A stretch of DNA of 64,000 nt from assembly GCF_900116435.1 (NCBI RefSeq), contig NZ_FPAZ01000004.1, forward strand, positions 248,001 to 312,000, read 5' to 3'. Of the stretch, positions 35,792 to 45,099 are shown one piece after another (within the stretch, counting starts at the first letter, position 1; each line of letters begins with the position of its first letter). Source of the stretch: Pseudoalteromonas lipolytica. Lineage in GTDB: Bacteria; Pseudomonadota; Gammaproteobacteria; Enterobacterales; Alteromonadaceae. The notes beneath the pieces were generated by a model that ran no database searches, was not told where the DNA came from, and was given only the letters and a program-made list of their open reading frames with translations. The position numbers and the translations under genes were made by a program.

Positions 35792-35807
35792 CACCCGTCG
35801 TTGGAAA
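35792..35807 (-). promoter_or_regulatory. Shared motif TTTCCAACGACGGGTG, copy 1
   Basis: This is read on the minus strand, in the 155-base divergent gap between the P-loop kinase and Ser/Thr-kinase genes. A perfect palindrome TACCTAAGGTA lies next to it (35774-35784). The same 16-base motif recurs at 39232 and 42447. Confidence 0.6.
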
Positions 35808-35892
35808 ATTAAATTTATATTTACTCATTGTTTATAAAGACAAAAATGGAAAAATATGATAAGTTGATAACTTAAATTATGGAGTCGCTTTT

Positions 35893-38800
35893 ATGAATGA
35901 ATTAGCTAGAATCGCGTATGAATATGAGAACTGGCAGAAGGGATATTTACATGAAAGCGGCGAATCAATTTCCATTGTTCAAGCGCAAATTTTAAAAGAC
36001 GTTTGGATATCCATTACTCAGGCTGAATTAAGTCACAAAACAGATAGCAGAGACTACAAAAGGGATCGATCAAAAGGTGTTGAGTTATTTACTGCGCTGT
36101 TACTTCAATCTCTTGAAGCAAATCAAACATCATATTCAAAAGAGTTAGCTGAGCAGGTTATTAAGTTTATCGATCACCTTATGCGTGAAAAGCTTGATAA
36201 GCGATTTCAATTCAATAAATTTATCAACGAACTTAATAAAAACCTAAAGCAAGACAAAACCACTGCTGAGCTAATTATTTCTATCATTGTTAATAATGCC
36301 AAAGGAGATCATAAACTTACGGCTGTCAATGTAACCAACACAACAGATTTAACCTTTGTTCATGAGTGTATGAAGCTATCAAGTATTGCATCTTACTCAA
36401 GTGCTAAAACCAGTAACAAAGTACGAGACTTAACAACAGATGAACTGGTATTTGAGACTCAAATACGGCAGTTAATATTTAGCTTTCTTGATACTTTAAA
36501 CTTTTCCAAAGTAGTATTATTACCTAAAGCACTATTGTTTTATCATCACAGAGATTTAACGTCACAGCAAAGAAATAAAATTGAAGGTTGGCTAAGTAGT
36601 AGCGAGTGCCAAATTTTGAAACAGGTGTCTTACGCAGACTTACTGAATTTAACTAGCGTTATTAACCTCAAAGATAAAATTAACCAATTACTTAACGATG
36701 GCAATTCGCAAAATAAGCCATATACTGAAACCCTTAATGCGTGCCTCACTTGTTTGCCAGCTCAAATAGTGAATAGCCAGAGCTTCACTGCTAATAAAAC
36801 ACAATTCGAAGCTGAATTTACTCAGCTAATCAACGTTCAGCTATACAGTGTACTCACACTCAACCCAAATACTATTGTAAATGTTGACCTGATTGCACGT
36901 CGTGCATTGTATTTATCATCACTGATAAATCTATTGGAGTATACTCAAGTAAAATCCGGTTTTGACTACATTTTTAACAAAATTGAGCATAACTTTAACT
37001 CATTTAAAGCGGGTACATTTAAAGTGGCTAAAGTCTGGATTTTATATTTGTTGGAGCGTAATGAATATACTTACAAAGGCTTTGCACTAGAGGATTGGTT
37101 AGAAGCACGGTTTAGATATTTTGTGCAAAAGAACCAGCTGATATTTAAGCTCAGTGAACTAAAAAGTAATAAGGCGCAATTCAAGAACTTATCAGAAGAC
37201 AATATTCGCTCGAAAAGAATTCAAGACAGCTTGTCTGGCAAAATAAATGAAGATTTTGTTAACTGGGTTGAAAGCCATGGTGGTGATGATATTTTCGACA
37301 ATCAAAACCTAGAGGCTATTACTCAGCAACTAGCTAGCCAGTTAAATTTAAGTAACGTTGACAAATTATCTTTAGAACAAGCCTTTACGCATGATGATAG
37401 TTATTTCGAATATTGGTGGAATTCAGTTTTTCAAGGACAAGATAAAAATATCTTTGTGACAGAGACAATTATTGATGCACTTCAAACTTTTGCTAAAACG
37501 GATAAAAGTGAGGACGGCTTTAAAATGCAACGCGCTCGCTGGAATCGAATAGTGTCACAAGTTGGTGGCACTAGTCCCAAAGTGTATAAACGATTTAATA
37601 CTGTCTTTTGCAATAGCATTGACCCTTTAGAAAAACATAAAGTCGTAACCAGTCGAAATAATTCACTTGCGTTAATTAATATGGATGAACGTTTAAATGG
37701 CCGTTACAAAGTTATCAATAAACTAGGCTCAGGTGGTAATGGTTATGTAGTGAAAGCCGCGGATAATAATCTATACCGTGAAGTTGCGATTAAGCTTAAT
37801 GCCACTTCAGAGTTCACTCACCCAGAAGTGTTTAAACGAGAAGCCAGAATACTTGCTACTCTTAAACATGAAAACATTATTCAGGTCTATGATTTTATTA
37901 GTGTAGAAAAGTCCATTTTTTCAAGGCATATAAATGCTGATGTTTATGGTTTAGTCACTGAATACCATTTTGATGCAATGACTCTGGACAAGTATTTGGC
38001 CAACAACACTCTGAGCAATGATCAAAAAATTACGTTATTTCAACAAATTTGTAATGGTGTAGCAGCGGCTCATGCAAACAATCTTATCCACGGGGATTTA
38101 AAGCCAGAAAACATTATCGTCACCAATGAAGGCGTCGCTAAGTTGATCGATTTTGGTTCAGCGAGTTATGAACATTTGTCTAAAGCAAGCTCAGGCTCAC
38201 TGGAATGGTTAAACCCGGATGTATTGATTGGAAAACCGCTTCAAAAGTCCTCTGATATATATGCTTTAACTTTACTGTTACTATTTATCTTAGAGATTGA
38301 TTTTACTGGAGTTGCGGAGGCTGATGAAATCATAGACCCATTTCTCTTTGGGAGTAATGAACAGCAGCAAAACGAAAGCATAGAAGATGAAATAGAAAGC
38401 ATTATTACTCAGAAAGCTGAGCTGCATAACGCTAACCACTGTACTTTGTTTAAATTGATACTAGCTAGCCATTATTTACTTGAACAAGGCTGGCACTTTT
38501 CTGATGCTGAGTGGCAAAAGTACAATTTAGATAACGGTAAGAATGAAGAAGCTGAAAAAGAATACTTTATGATTAGTGGAATTGGTAGTAAGGCAAATCA
38601 ATTCCTAAATGCGCTTCACGCAAATGTTTACAAAGGATTTGCTTCGGAACAAAGAGTTGGAAGTTTGATAGAAACTCTGCTCAAAGGGCTGCTGACTTCA
38701 GCTTTAAACCAAGAGCTTAGTTATCAAGTTCAACAACAAAGTTGTAAAAAGAGCAAAGGTGTAAAGTCTAACAGTAACTATTTAGATCATGCTTTAATAA

Positions 38801-39198
38801 AATTAGCAGAGCAAAGTAATAATAAACCACTTGAAACCATCGAAACGGTTGAACAATTAAGTGTAGCTAGTTACGTCTTACTAGACGCCTCGGCAAGTCA
38901 TGTTAATAATGAAGTTGTGTTAAAACCACAGCTTTTTATCAATGGCCGCCTGTTAACTAAACCTTATTTACAAAGCATACCAGAAGTTTACTCTGTTGAT
39001 GATCCGCGAATTCAAAAAGTAATTTGCAAATTCAATTCTGTTGGAATGGATTACCTTTTTACTGATGTTATTGTTCAGTTGCATGATGGTTCACCCGCCA
39101 GATTATGTATCTATAATGACGGCGTATATATTGATAAGCATTCCCATCGATTGTTAGATGCTATTGAGCATGCCAAAACTATCGATCTAGTTGCTTAG
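35893..39198 (+). CDS. Large serine/threonine-protein-kinase-like protein
   Basis: An 1101-residue protein with a eukaryotic-type kinase domain at about residues 600-860: glycine loop GSGGNGYV, VAIKL lysine, HGDLKPENI catalytic loop (HGD in place of HRD, Asp kept) and DFGS. The first ~600 residues are helical and unlike any family I recognise; a further ~240-residue C-terminal part follows. The missing HRD arginine suggests activation without activation-loop phosphorylation. Kinase-type defence proteins (Stk2, and the kinase of other island systems) trigger cell death after phage infection, but this one's role is unproven. GGAGTCG precedes the ATG. It is first of four plus-strand genes sharing a motif. 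Confidence 0.88.
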   Translation: MNELARIAYEYENWQKGYLHESGESISIVQAQILKDVWISITQAELSHKTDSRDYKRDRSKGVELFTALLLQSLEANQTSYSKELAEQVIKFIDHLMREKLDKRFQFNKFINELNKNLKQDKTTAELIISIIVNNAKGDHKLTAVNVTNTTDLTFVHECMKLSSIASYSSAKTSNKVRDLTTDELVFETQIRQLIFSFLDTLNFSKVVLLPKALLFYHHRDLTSQQRNKIEGWLSSSECQILKQVSYADLLNLTSVINLKDKINQLLNDGNSQNKPYTETLNACLTCLPAQIVNSQSFTANKTQFEAEFTQLINVQLYSVLTLNPNTIVNVDLIARRALYLSSLINLLEYTQVKSGFDYIFNKIEHNFNSFKAGTFKVAKVWILYLLERNEYTYKGFALEDWLEARFRYFVQKNQLIFKLSELKSNKAQFKNLSEDNIRSKRIQDSLSGKINEDFVNWVESHGGDDIFDNQNLEAITQQLASQLNLSNVDKLSLEQAFTHDDSYFEYWWNSVFQGQDKNIFVTETIIDALQTFAKTDKSEDGFKMQRARWNRIVSQVGGTSPKVYKRFNTVFCNSIDPLEKHKVVTSRNNSLALINMDERLNGRYKVINKLGSGGNGYVVKAADNNLYREVAIKLNATSEFTHPEVFKREARILATLKHENIIQVYDFISVEKSIFSRHINADVYGLVTEYHFDAMTLDKYLANNTLSNDQKITLFQQICNGVAAAHANNLIHGDLKPENIIVTNEGVAKLIDFGSASYEHLSKASSGSLEWLNPDVLIGKPLQKSSDIYALTLLLLFILEIDFTGVAEADEIIDPFLFGSNEQQQNESIEDEIESIITQKAELHNANHCTLFKLILASHYLLEQGWHFSDAEWQKYNLDNGKNEEAEKEYFMISGIGSKANQFLNALHANVYKGFASEQRVGSLIETLLKGLLTSALNQELSYQVQQQSCKKSKGVKSNSNYLDHALIKLAEQSNNKPLETIETVEQLSVASYVLLDASASHVNNEVVLKPQLFINGRLLTKPYLQSIPEVYSVDDPRIQKVICKFNSVGMDYLFTDVIVQLHDGSPARLCIYNDGVYIDKHSHRLLDAIEHAKTIDLVA

Positions 39199-39231
39199 TG
39201 TCAAAATATGATAATCGGATGTATTATACAG

Positions 39232-39247
39232 TTTCCAACGGTGGGTG
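39232..39247 (+). promoter_or_regulatory. Shared motif TTTCCAACGGTGGGTG, copy 2
   Basis: The 16-base motif lies 48 bases upstream of the AAA+ gene, after the -10-like TATTATACAG. It differs from copies 1 and 3 only at the two central bases. Confidence 0.6.
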
Positions 39248-39264
39248 CGTAATGGTGAAGTGGT

Positions 39265-39296
39265 TAAATAATCCTATTAATACAGAGGATTATTTA
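39265..39296 (+). promoter_or_regulatory. Hairpin hiding the ribosome-binding site of the AAA+ gene
   Basis: TAAATAATCCT pairs perfectly (11 bp) with AGGATTATTTA across the 10-base loop ATTAATACAG. The 3' arm contains the AGGA ribosome-binding site and ends on the A of the ATG at 39296, so folding would block initiation. Confidence 0.65.
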
Positions 39297-41614
39297 TGCA
39301 AAATACTTCATCAAACAAGATCACGATTAAATTAGATAAAGAAATAACGTCATTAGACTTTATTAGAAACTATCACCCTGTTGTAATTAGGCATGCACTC
39401 TCAAATTTCCCAAATTTAGATCTCGACACCTGTCTGGCTTACGTTAGCAATAAGACTGTTATCCGATATCTACTGTTATGCGATGTTAACGATGTCTATT
39501 CGTTAAAAGATAAATACAAACGAAATTTAACAACTGCGACACCTTCAAGTTGTAAGTTAGAAGTCAGTAAATTAAAGAAAGCACTTCGAAAGTCCAAAAA
39601 CATTTTATTATCGCGAGGACAAAAGCTAGCGGTAGGTTTAAATTGTAGATCATTCTCTGACATACGAGATCTAGCGGAATATGGGTACGAAAATTTAAAA
39701 AATGTCTTACCCTCAATTCCTGATTCGGCATTAGCAGACCTTATCGGCTTTCAAGACAACACTGATTTGTTGTTAGAATGTTTACCAGCTAGCCGAATTA
39801 AGACGATTAAGCAGTTATCGCAAAAGCAAATGGGGATAAATAAAGACACGCATTCAACCTTAACATTGATAGCATTTGAGTTGAAACAATATTTGTTAAA
39901 GCCAGATTTATATGGTTCAGATCCTTACACTTTTACTTTGAAAACCTACCAAGAAAAAGTCCTTGAATTTTTATACATGATGCCTGAAGAAGTTAGGAGA
40001 CTTGGAATTTCATCAGTAAGGGATGAATGGGTTGTTGCTGCATTAAAGGTGTTAGAGCCATTCGAGCAATTTAGGTTTTTGTCCATTTTTGAAAACGAAA
40101 CCGCCAATCGAGTCTTTGATTTATATAAAACTAAGCCAAGTTTTCATGAAGTGGGTTTCAAGTATTTAAATAAAATAGTTAAGGCGATTTGTGTCGGTGC
40201 TAAAGCATACAAGCTTAAACAAGAATCGGTACCGATAGACTTAGAGGAATCCAAAATACCATTTAACTTCCATAGGTTGAATGACTATAGCTGGCAAGTT
40301 TGGGAAGAATTAATTGACGACGTAACCGAGAAACTAATTTATTGTGCGACTTGTTTTTGTCGCAATGATGTATCGATGAACAATTTTAACGACTTCTTAA
40401 AAGCAAAAGATCGTCAGATAAATTACCAGAAATTCGATAACACGATTGAAGTCACTGAGATTGAAGCACTGGATTTCCAAGATAAGATTATTGGTGAGTG
40501 TGAGCGTATAAAAGCGTTTATTGATGACGTAAACTTTTCGGCATTAGAAAATGAAATCATGAAATTTCATGGCATTTCAGATGAATCTTTGGAGCGAGTT
40601 CCCGTAACACAAGAACCAGTACTATACCCCGATGAAGAATGCTCTGAGCCAGAGACAATCGAAGTCTATAATCACGATGATCTAATGACAAATATTATGT
40701 TGGGATTAAAAGAGCATGACGAAAAAATTTTTAATCAGATCCAAGCTAAAGGCAATAAAAAACGCATAGTTAAAGTTCCGTCTGACTTTATAGTTCGATT
40801 AAACGACCTAGCGACTAGTTTTCCAAATTGCGCTCATATTGTTGAATATTTAAGAGGGGTCATGACAGAAGCGTTTCTAACATCAAAACCGATCAATTTG
40901 CCCGTAATCAATCTTGATGGCGAGCCGGGGTGTGGAAAATCACAATTTGTCTTGGAGTTTGCTAAATTATTTGAACTTGAATCTACCTCTCTGCCGGTCA
41001 CATCAATGGGGGATAAATTTGAGTTAATTGGTGCGCATCGTACTTGGAATAACGCTTCTATTGGAGCTTTTGCTAAGGCAATGTTGCTTGACGGTGAAAC
41101 TTATAATCAATGTTTTTTGATTGATGAACTCTGCCAAGTTAAAAATTCCGGCGAGCGCAATCTAGTGCCAACTTTGCTCGGTTTTTTTGAAACGGAACAA
41201 CGAAAGAGCTTACTAGAGAACTATTTAGATGTCGAAGTTGATTTTTCAGGCTTTATTATCTTTACAACAACAAACAATATCGAGAACTTAACACCTGCTT
41301 TAAAATCCAGAATCGTTTCTTTTACAGTAGAGAAACCTTCACCAGAGCAAATGAAAATCATTGGCCAGAATATATACCAAAAACATATTCAAGAACGTGG
41401 CCTTCAAGATATTCTATCCAGTGAAATTCCTGAAAAATGCCTGCACCATTATCTAGGCGTTGTACCAAGGCAAGCGAAGCAAATTATTGAATCTGCGATT
41501 AGAAAAGCCATTCAGCGCTATGATGTAAACAATCCTAGAACTATTTGCTTGAGCATTCATGACTTTGTATCAATTATGAATAACCAGTCAAAACCTATTG
41601 GCTTTATTCATTAA
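39296..41614 (+). CDS. AAA+ ATPase (MoxR/McrB-like) of the kinase cassette
   Basis: A 772-residue protein with a C-terminal AAA+ module: Walker A GEPGCGKSQ near residue 541, Walker B CFLIDEL near 607 and sensor-1 TTTNN near 657, followed by a Lon/RuvB-like lid. The first ~500 residues are helical with no family recognised. Its order between a kinase-like protein and a DnaQ exonuclease suggests a switch or remodelling ATPase in a multi-gene system (inference). Translation may be regulated by the hairpin covering its start. Confidence 0.85.
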   Translation: MQNTSSNKITIKLDKEITSLDFIRNYHPVVIRHALSNFPNLDLDTCLAYVSNKTVIRYLLLCDVNDVYSLKDKYKRNLTTATPSSCKLEVSKLKKALRKSKNILLSRGQKLAVGLNCRSFSDIRDLAEYGYENLKNVLPSIPDSALADLIGFQDNTDLLLECLPASRIKTIKQLSQKQMGINKDTHSTLTLIAFELKQYLLKPDLYGSDPYTFTLKTYQEKVLEFLYMMPEEVRRLGISSVRDEWVVAALKVLEPFEQFRFLSIFENETANRVFDLYKTKPSFHEVGFKYLNKIVKAICVGAKAYKLKQESVPIDLEESKIPFNFHRLNDYSWQVWEELIDDVTEKLIYCATCFCRNDVSMNNFNDFLKAKDRQINYQKFDNTIEVTEIEALDFQDKIIGECERIKAFIDDVNFSALENEIMKFHGISDESLERVPVTQEPVLYPDEECSEPETIEVYNHDDLMTNIMLGLKEHDEKIFNQIQAKGNKKRIVKVPSDFIVRLNDLATSFPNCAHIVEYLRGVMTEAFLTSKPINLPVINLDGEPGCGKSQFVLEFAKLFELESTSLPVTSMGDKFELIGAHRTWNNASIGAFAKAMLLDGETYNQCFLIDELCQVKNSGERNLVPTLLGFFETEQRKSLLENYLDVEVDFSGFIIFTTTNNIENLTPALKSRIVSFTVEKPSPEQMKIIGQNIYQKHIQERGLQDILSSEIPEKCLHHYLGVVPRQAKQIIESAIRKAIQRYDVNNPRTICLSIHDFVSIMNNQSKPIGFIH

Positions 41615-41625
41615 AGGTGGCTGTT

Positions 41626-42186
41626 ATGAAAATTTTTGATCCTAGATTTTATGGCAACTTAAACTCGTCGAATTTTGATGTTAATGGAAAACTCATCACT
41701 ATTGATATTGAATCATCTGGCATTAGTAAAAACGGATACCCAATTGAAGTTGGTTGGTACAGTAATGATTCCACAGGTTCATTTCTCATTAAGCCCGAGC
41801 CAGATTGGTTAGAGAATGGGTTTTGGTGTAAATACGCTGAAACTCACGTTCATGGTATTTCAAAAAAGATGTTGTTGCGAAAGGGGATTGATGTCGTCTC
41901 TGCGGCTATCAGGTTAAATGAAACTCTAGGTAACAGTGTTGTTGTATGTGATGTAGTTGAATTCGATGGAACATGGTTAACACAGCTGTTTGCTAAGGCT
42001 AATGTTATCCCTAGTTTTAAATTGATAGGCCATCTTGAATTAATTGATTTTAAAAAACGTAATGGATGCCATTTAATAAAATCATTTTCTGAGTTACAGA
42101 ATTTTGAAAATAAACGACACAGAGCACAAGACGACGCCAAGCAATTGCATGAAAACATGCTAAAAATTACGGAACCAATTGCCTAA
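41626..42186 (+). CDS. DnaQ-like 3'-5' exonuclease
   Basis: A 186-residue protein of the DEDD exonuclease superfamily. Motif I is ITIDIESSG near residue 24, motif II region CDVVEFDGTWL near 108 and motif III HRAQDDAKQL near 165, i.e. the DEDDh type as in the polymerase III proofreading subunit. ATG at 41626 with AAAGG 8 bases upstream is preferred over GTG at 41617. It follows the AAA+ gene by 11 bases, so the two are probably co-transcribed. Confidence 0.85.
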   Translation: MKIFDPRFYGNLNSSNFDVNGKLITIDIESSGISKNGYPIEVGWYSNDSTGSFLIKPEPDWLENGFWCKYAETHVHGISKKMLLRKGIDVVSAAIRLNETLGNSVVVCDVVEFDGTWLTQLFAKANVIPSFKLIGHLELIDFKKRNGCHLIKSFSELQNFENKRHRAQDDAKQLHENMLKITEPIA

Positions 42187-42203
42187 ATAAGCCAATCCAT
42201 TCA

Positions 42204-42251
42204 CGTCGGAGTTTTAAAGTCTGTATTAATATACTAATTAAAACTCTGACG
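42204..42251 (-). repeat. 48-nt palindromic element, copy 1 (reverse orientation)
   Basis: Read on the minus strand it begins CGTCAGAGTTTTAATT, contains TATTAATACAGA and ends AAAACTCCGACG. The arms pair over 12 bp with one mismatch. It matches copy 2 at 39 of 48 positions. Confidence 0.75.
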
Positions 42252-42446
42252 CTCGAATAACCTTTCAACACAAAGCTACCAAGTACGCAAAACCAACAAT
42301 AAACCAACAAGAAAGCAACGAATAAAGAAAATTAGCAAATTCGCACATCGTGCGGGGATGAAATTATTTTATTCAAACCCCAGTGCTAGCGCACTTTATA
42401 GGCCTATCTATTTTAGGTAAATCCTAATTCCAAAAACTGATCTCAT

Positions 42447-42462
42447 TTTCCAACGATGGGTG
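42447..42462 (+). promoter_or_regulatory. Shared motif TTTCCAACGATGGGTG, copy 3
   Basis: Third copy of the 16-base motif, between the two palindromic elements and about 157 bases before the helicase start. Confidence 0.6.
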
Positions 42463-42519
42463 CCCTGTTGCGATAGTTCAAAATACAGCAACTTGAAGTT
42501 GGGAAATTCATTTAAATCA

Positions 42520-42567
42520 CGTCAGAGTTTTAATTTAGTTATTAATACAGAACAAAAAACTCTGACG
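42520..42567 (+). repeat. 48-nt palindromic element, copy 2
   Basis: CGTCAGAGTTTT and AAAACTCTGACG form a perfect 12-bp stem around a 24-base loop containing TTATTAATACAGA. It faces copy 1 at 42204 in opposite orientation, 268 bases apart. Confidence 0.75.
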
Positions 42568-42618
42568 CGGGACGAGTTACTTCCAGCTTCATTAATAACA
42601 AATTTTTGGAGATGTATT

Positions 42619-45060
42619 TTGAAGCAAGTTAAATATTTATGTATAGCAAAATCATGTGTTGTATTACCAAATGGTGTCGAAGCAGAACATTTTTATCGTG
42701 AAGACTTATCTATGTTTTTGGCTGAGCAATTAAAGCGCCAGACATTAATTGAGATAGATTATGTGTTGGTAGTGGGTGAAACTGATGTTGTATTTGGCGC
42801 AGAGTTAGCAATTCAATATGGTTTAACACTTTCAGTTTATGGGTATGAATATGATTTTCGCGATCATAAGATTGTTGATACGAATAAAGAGCAAGTATTA
42901 AGAGAATTGCTGTCCGTATCTAAAGAACCCAAGTTATTTACTCAATCATTAAACGAACTGCTTAATAAATTAATTAAAAAAGTTCCATTACAGCTGTCTG
43001 AAGTACAAGTCGAAAAACTTATTTTAGCTGCTACCCCGCAGGCACTAAACATAGGTGGTGAGAAGGCGACTAATGTAGCAAAAAGAATGGTTATGGATTT
43101 CTTCGAACAGAAGAAACGAGAAGTCAAAGACTTAGTTTCACCGCGTTTGTCAGATCAAGTAAAAGAAATATGTCTTAGCTACAAAAATGAGCTAGTCGAA
43201 TATATCAAAAAAAATCCCGGATTTTATGTTCTTAACGAGCATATGGGAGCAGGTAAAAGTCAAGATGTGATCATTCCACTCTTTAATGAGTTTTCTTCAA
43301 CTGATCTAAAACCTATTGTCATTACTCCGACTATTGCGTTAAGCACCCAACTCATCAATGACAAACGAAATTATCAGCATCAAAAAGAATTAGACGTTTC
43401 AGATCTAAAGGCTGTAGCCGCTTGCGTAATTTCAGCGACTGCCAACTGGAAATATCAGAAATACGGCAAAGACTCAAAAGTGTGCTTAATTGAAGAATTT
43501 GAGGAGTGTGAATCGGCTATTTGTTCTACAGAGTTAATGTACCCGAAAACTTTACATCGTTGCTCTGAAGCTATGGAACAATGGCAGAGGATATTACAAA
43601 CGGAGACTGTGGTTATAGCCGATGCCATGTTTTCAAATTTTAGTGCACAGCAAATCGTAAAATCAGGGCGTTCAATTACTATTGTAAAAAACACAGATCA
43701 AGCTAATACGCAAAACAAGAAATTAACGGTTTTCCCTTATCAGAAACAGTTAAGTAAATTGGTGGACTGCTTAAATTCTGGTGAAAGAGCTATTGCTTTC
43801 TGTGACGGAAAACATAGTTATAACGGTAAATTTAATACTATAGCCAATGTCATAAAAGAACAAACAAATGTTAAACCTATAGTCGTGGATAGCGTTTTCA
43901 TAAAAAAAGACCAACCGGATTATTTTTATGATTTGACAACTCGTATAGAAGAGCAGCCTTGTCATATATTTTCTCCGGTAGTTACGAGTGGCATTAGCGT
44001 TGTTACTAACAAAGTGAATTCCGTTAATATCTTTGCTTGTCACACTTTACTACCTACACAGCTTGTTCAAAGTTCTGGGCGTTTCAGAAAGTCGCAGGAA
44101 ATAATTATTTCTTTTGATAAACGGTCGCGATTCACGACTACAGACAAGAAACTGATTTTCAATGAATTGGCCTATAAAGCCTATGAAGAACAATGTTCAA
44201 GCGATCTTTCAGCTTTATTTAAGGATAAATATTGTCAGTTGGTGCTAGACCGTATCGCCCATAATCGCCGAATGAAACTAAATTATGTTTTTACAACATT
44301 ACAGTTGTTTGAAGAAATGGGTTACGAAATCACCCTAGAAGACATAAAGGATGATAGTGAAGCTATTAGCAAACTCATTAAAAGATTATTCAATCAAAAC
44401 AAAAGCAAGTTTATTGATGTTGCCGCTAATACTGTCTACGACAAGACGGAGCATGACTTCTTAAAAAATTCATTTGAAATACTAACTAATGAAGAAAAAT
44501 TTAAACTTCAAGTTTATGAATTGCAGAGATTTTACAACCTTAAAACATTTGATTGCGTTGACTCAGCTAGACGATTAATAGAATTTGATAAAGGCGGGAA
44601 AAGCCGCAGGCATCTTGAGCATATTCGAGTATTACAAGGTGGATTTTGTCCAATAGAAAATCCTAAATTGGTTGTTATTCAGAAAATATTTAAACACATT
44701 TTTAGTATTCTCAATGTTGATGAAGTCAACCTAACAGCAAACTATAAAATTGATGATATCGATAAACTGGCACAGTACATAAAAACAGCAAAAATAGAGG
44801 GCTACAAAGTCAGAAATGAACTTATAGCGCTTGGTTGCTCAACAGATATCGCAGGGGAGTATAAAGATAGAGGATATTTAACTCGGGGTATCCTAAATGT
44901 TTTATTTGGTCAGGTACAGGACTACATAAGGGTAGGTTCAAAAGACAAGTTAGGCCATAGACCTGTCGACTTTTATTTCTTGCTTCCTAATAAGAGTGAA
45001 TTAACCAAAAAGTATTTTGAGCAAAAATATTATTCAAAAGCATTACATTCAAGCAATTAG
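42619..45060 (+). CDS. Superfamily 2 helicase resembling origin-binding/replication helicases
   Basis: About 813 residues. Walker A is MGAGKSQ near residue 211, the DEAD position reads IADAMF near 332, and motif V/VI appear as SPVVTSGISVVTN and LVQSSGRFRKSQEI (near 450-490). This pattern resembles herpes origin-binding-protein-like and CyRepA1-type plasmid replication helicases. The start is uncertain: TTG at 42619 has GGAG 7 bases upstream; GTG at 42460 is in frame but lies within the shared motif and would translate a palindromic element. It is the last gene of the kinase/AAA/exonuclease/helicase group. Confidence 0.8.
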   Translation: MKQVKYLCIAKSCVVLPNGVEAEHFYREDLSMFLAEQLKRQTLIEIDYVLVVGETDVVFGAELAIQYGLTLSVYGYEYDFRDHKIVDTNKEQVLRELLSVSKEPKLFTQSLNELLNKLIKKVPLQLSEVQVEKLILAATPQALNIGGEKATNVAKRMVMDFFEQKKREVKDLVSPRLSDQVKEICLSYKNELVEYIKKNPGFYVLNEHMGAGKSQDVIIPLFNEFSSTDLKPIVITPTIALSTQLINDKRNYQHQKELDVSDLKAVAACVISATANWKYQKYGKDSKVCLIEEFEECESAICSTELMYPKTLHRCSEAMEQWQRILQTETVVIADAMFSNFSAQQIVKSGRSITIVKNTDQANTQNKKLTVFPYQKQLSKLVDCLNSGERAIAFCDGKHSYNGKFNTIANVIKEQTNVKPIVVDSVFIKKDQPDYFYDLTTRIEEQPCHIFSPVVTSGISVVTNKVNSVNIFACHTLLPTQLVQSSGRFRKSQEIIISFDKRSRFTTTDKKLIFNELAYKAYEEQCSSDLSALFKDKYCQLVLDRIAHNRRMKLNYVFTTLQLFEEMGYEITLEDIKDDSEAISKLIKRLFNQNKSKFIDVAANTVYDKTEHDFLKNSFEILTNEEKFKLQVYELQRFYNLKTFDCVDSARRLIEFDKGGKSRRHLEHIRVLQGGFCPIENPKLVVIQKIFKHIFSILNVDEVNLTANYKIDDIDKLAQYIKTAKIEGYKVRNELIALGCSTDIAGEYKDRGYLTRGILNVLFGQVQDYIRVGSKDKLGHRPVDFYFLLPNKSELTKKYFEQKYYSKALHSSN

Positions 45061-45099
45061 CGAATTGCTTAAAAAGTCTATCTAGATCAAACTTAAAAG

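Larger units (their letters stand above)
42187..42618. other. 432-bp structured noncoding stretch before the helicase gene
   Basis: No gene is supported. The stretch contains two 48-nt palindromic elements in opposite orientation (42204-42251, 42520-42567), the shared motif copy 3 (42447-42462), short AAACCAACAA repeats near 42290-42320, and smaller hairpins (GCAC-ATC-GTGC, AGTGC-TAG-CGCACT and GTTGC...GCAAC). It could be a regulatory RNA or a replication/recombination site used by the neighbouring helicase. Confidence 0.6.

Noticed and set aside
42287..42330. Iteron-like AAACCAACAA repeats
   Set aside because: Only two clear copies of about 10 bases in A/C-rich DNA; not enough to claim an origin of replication by themselves.
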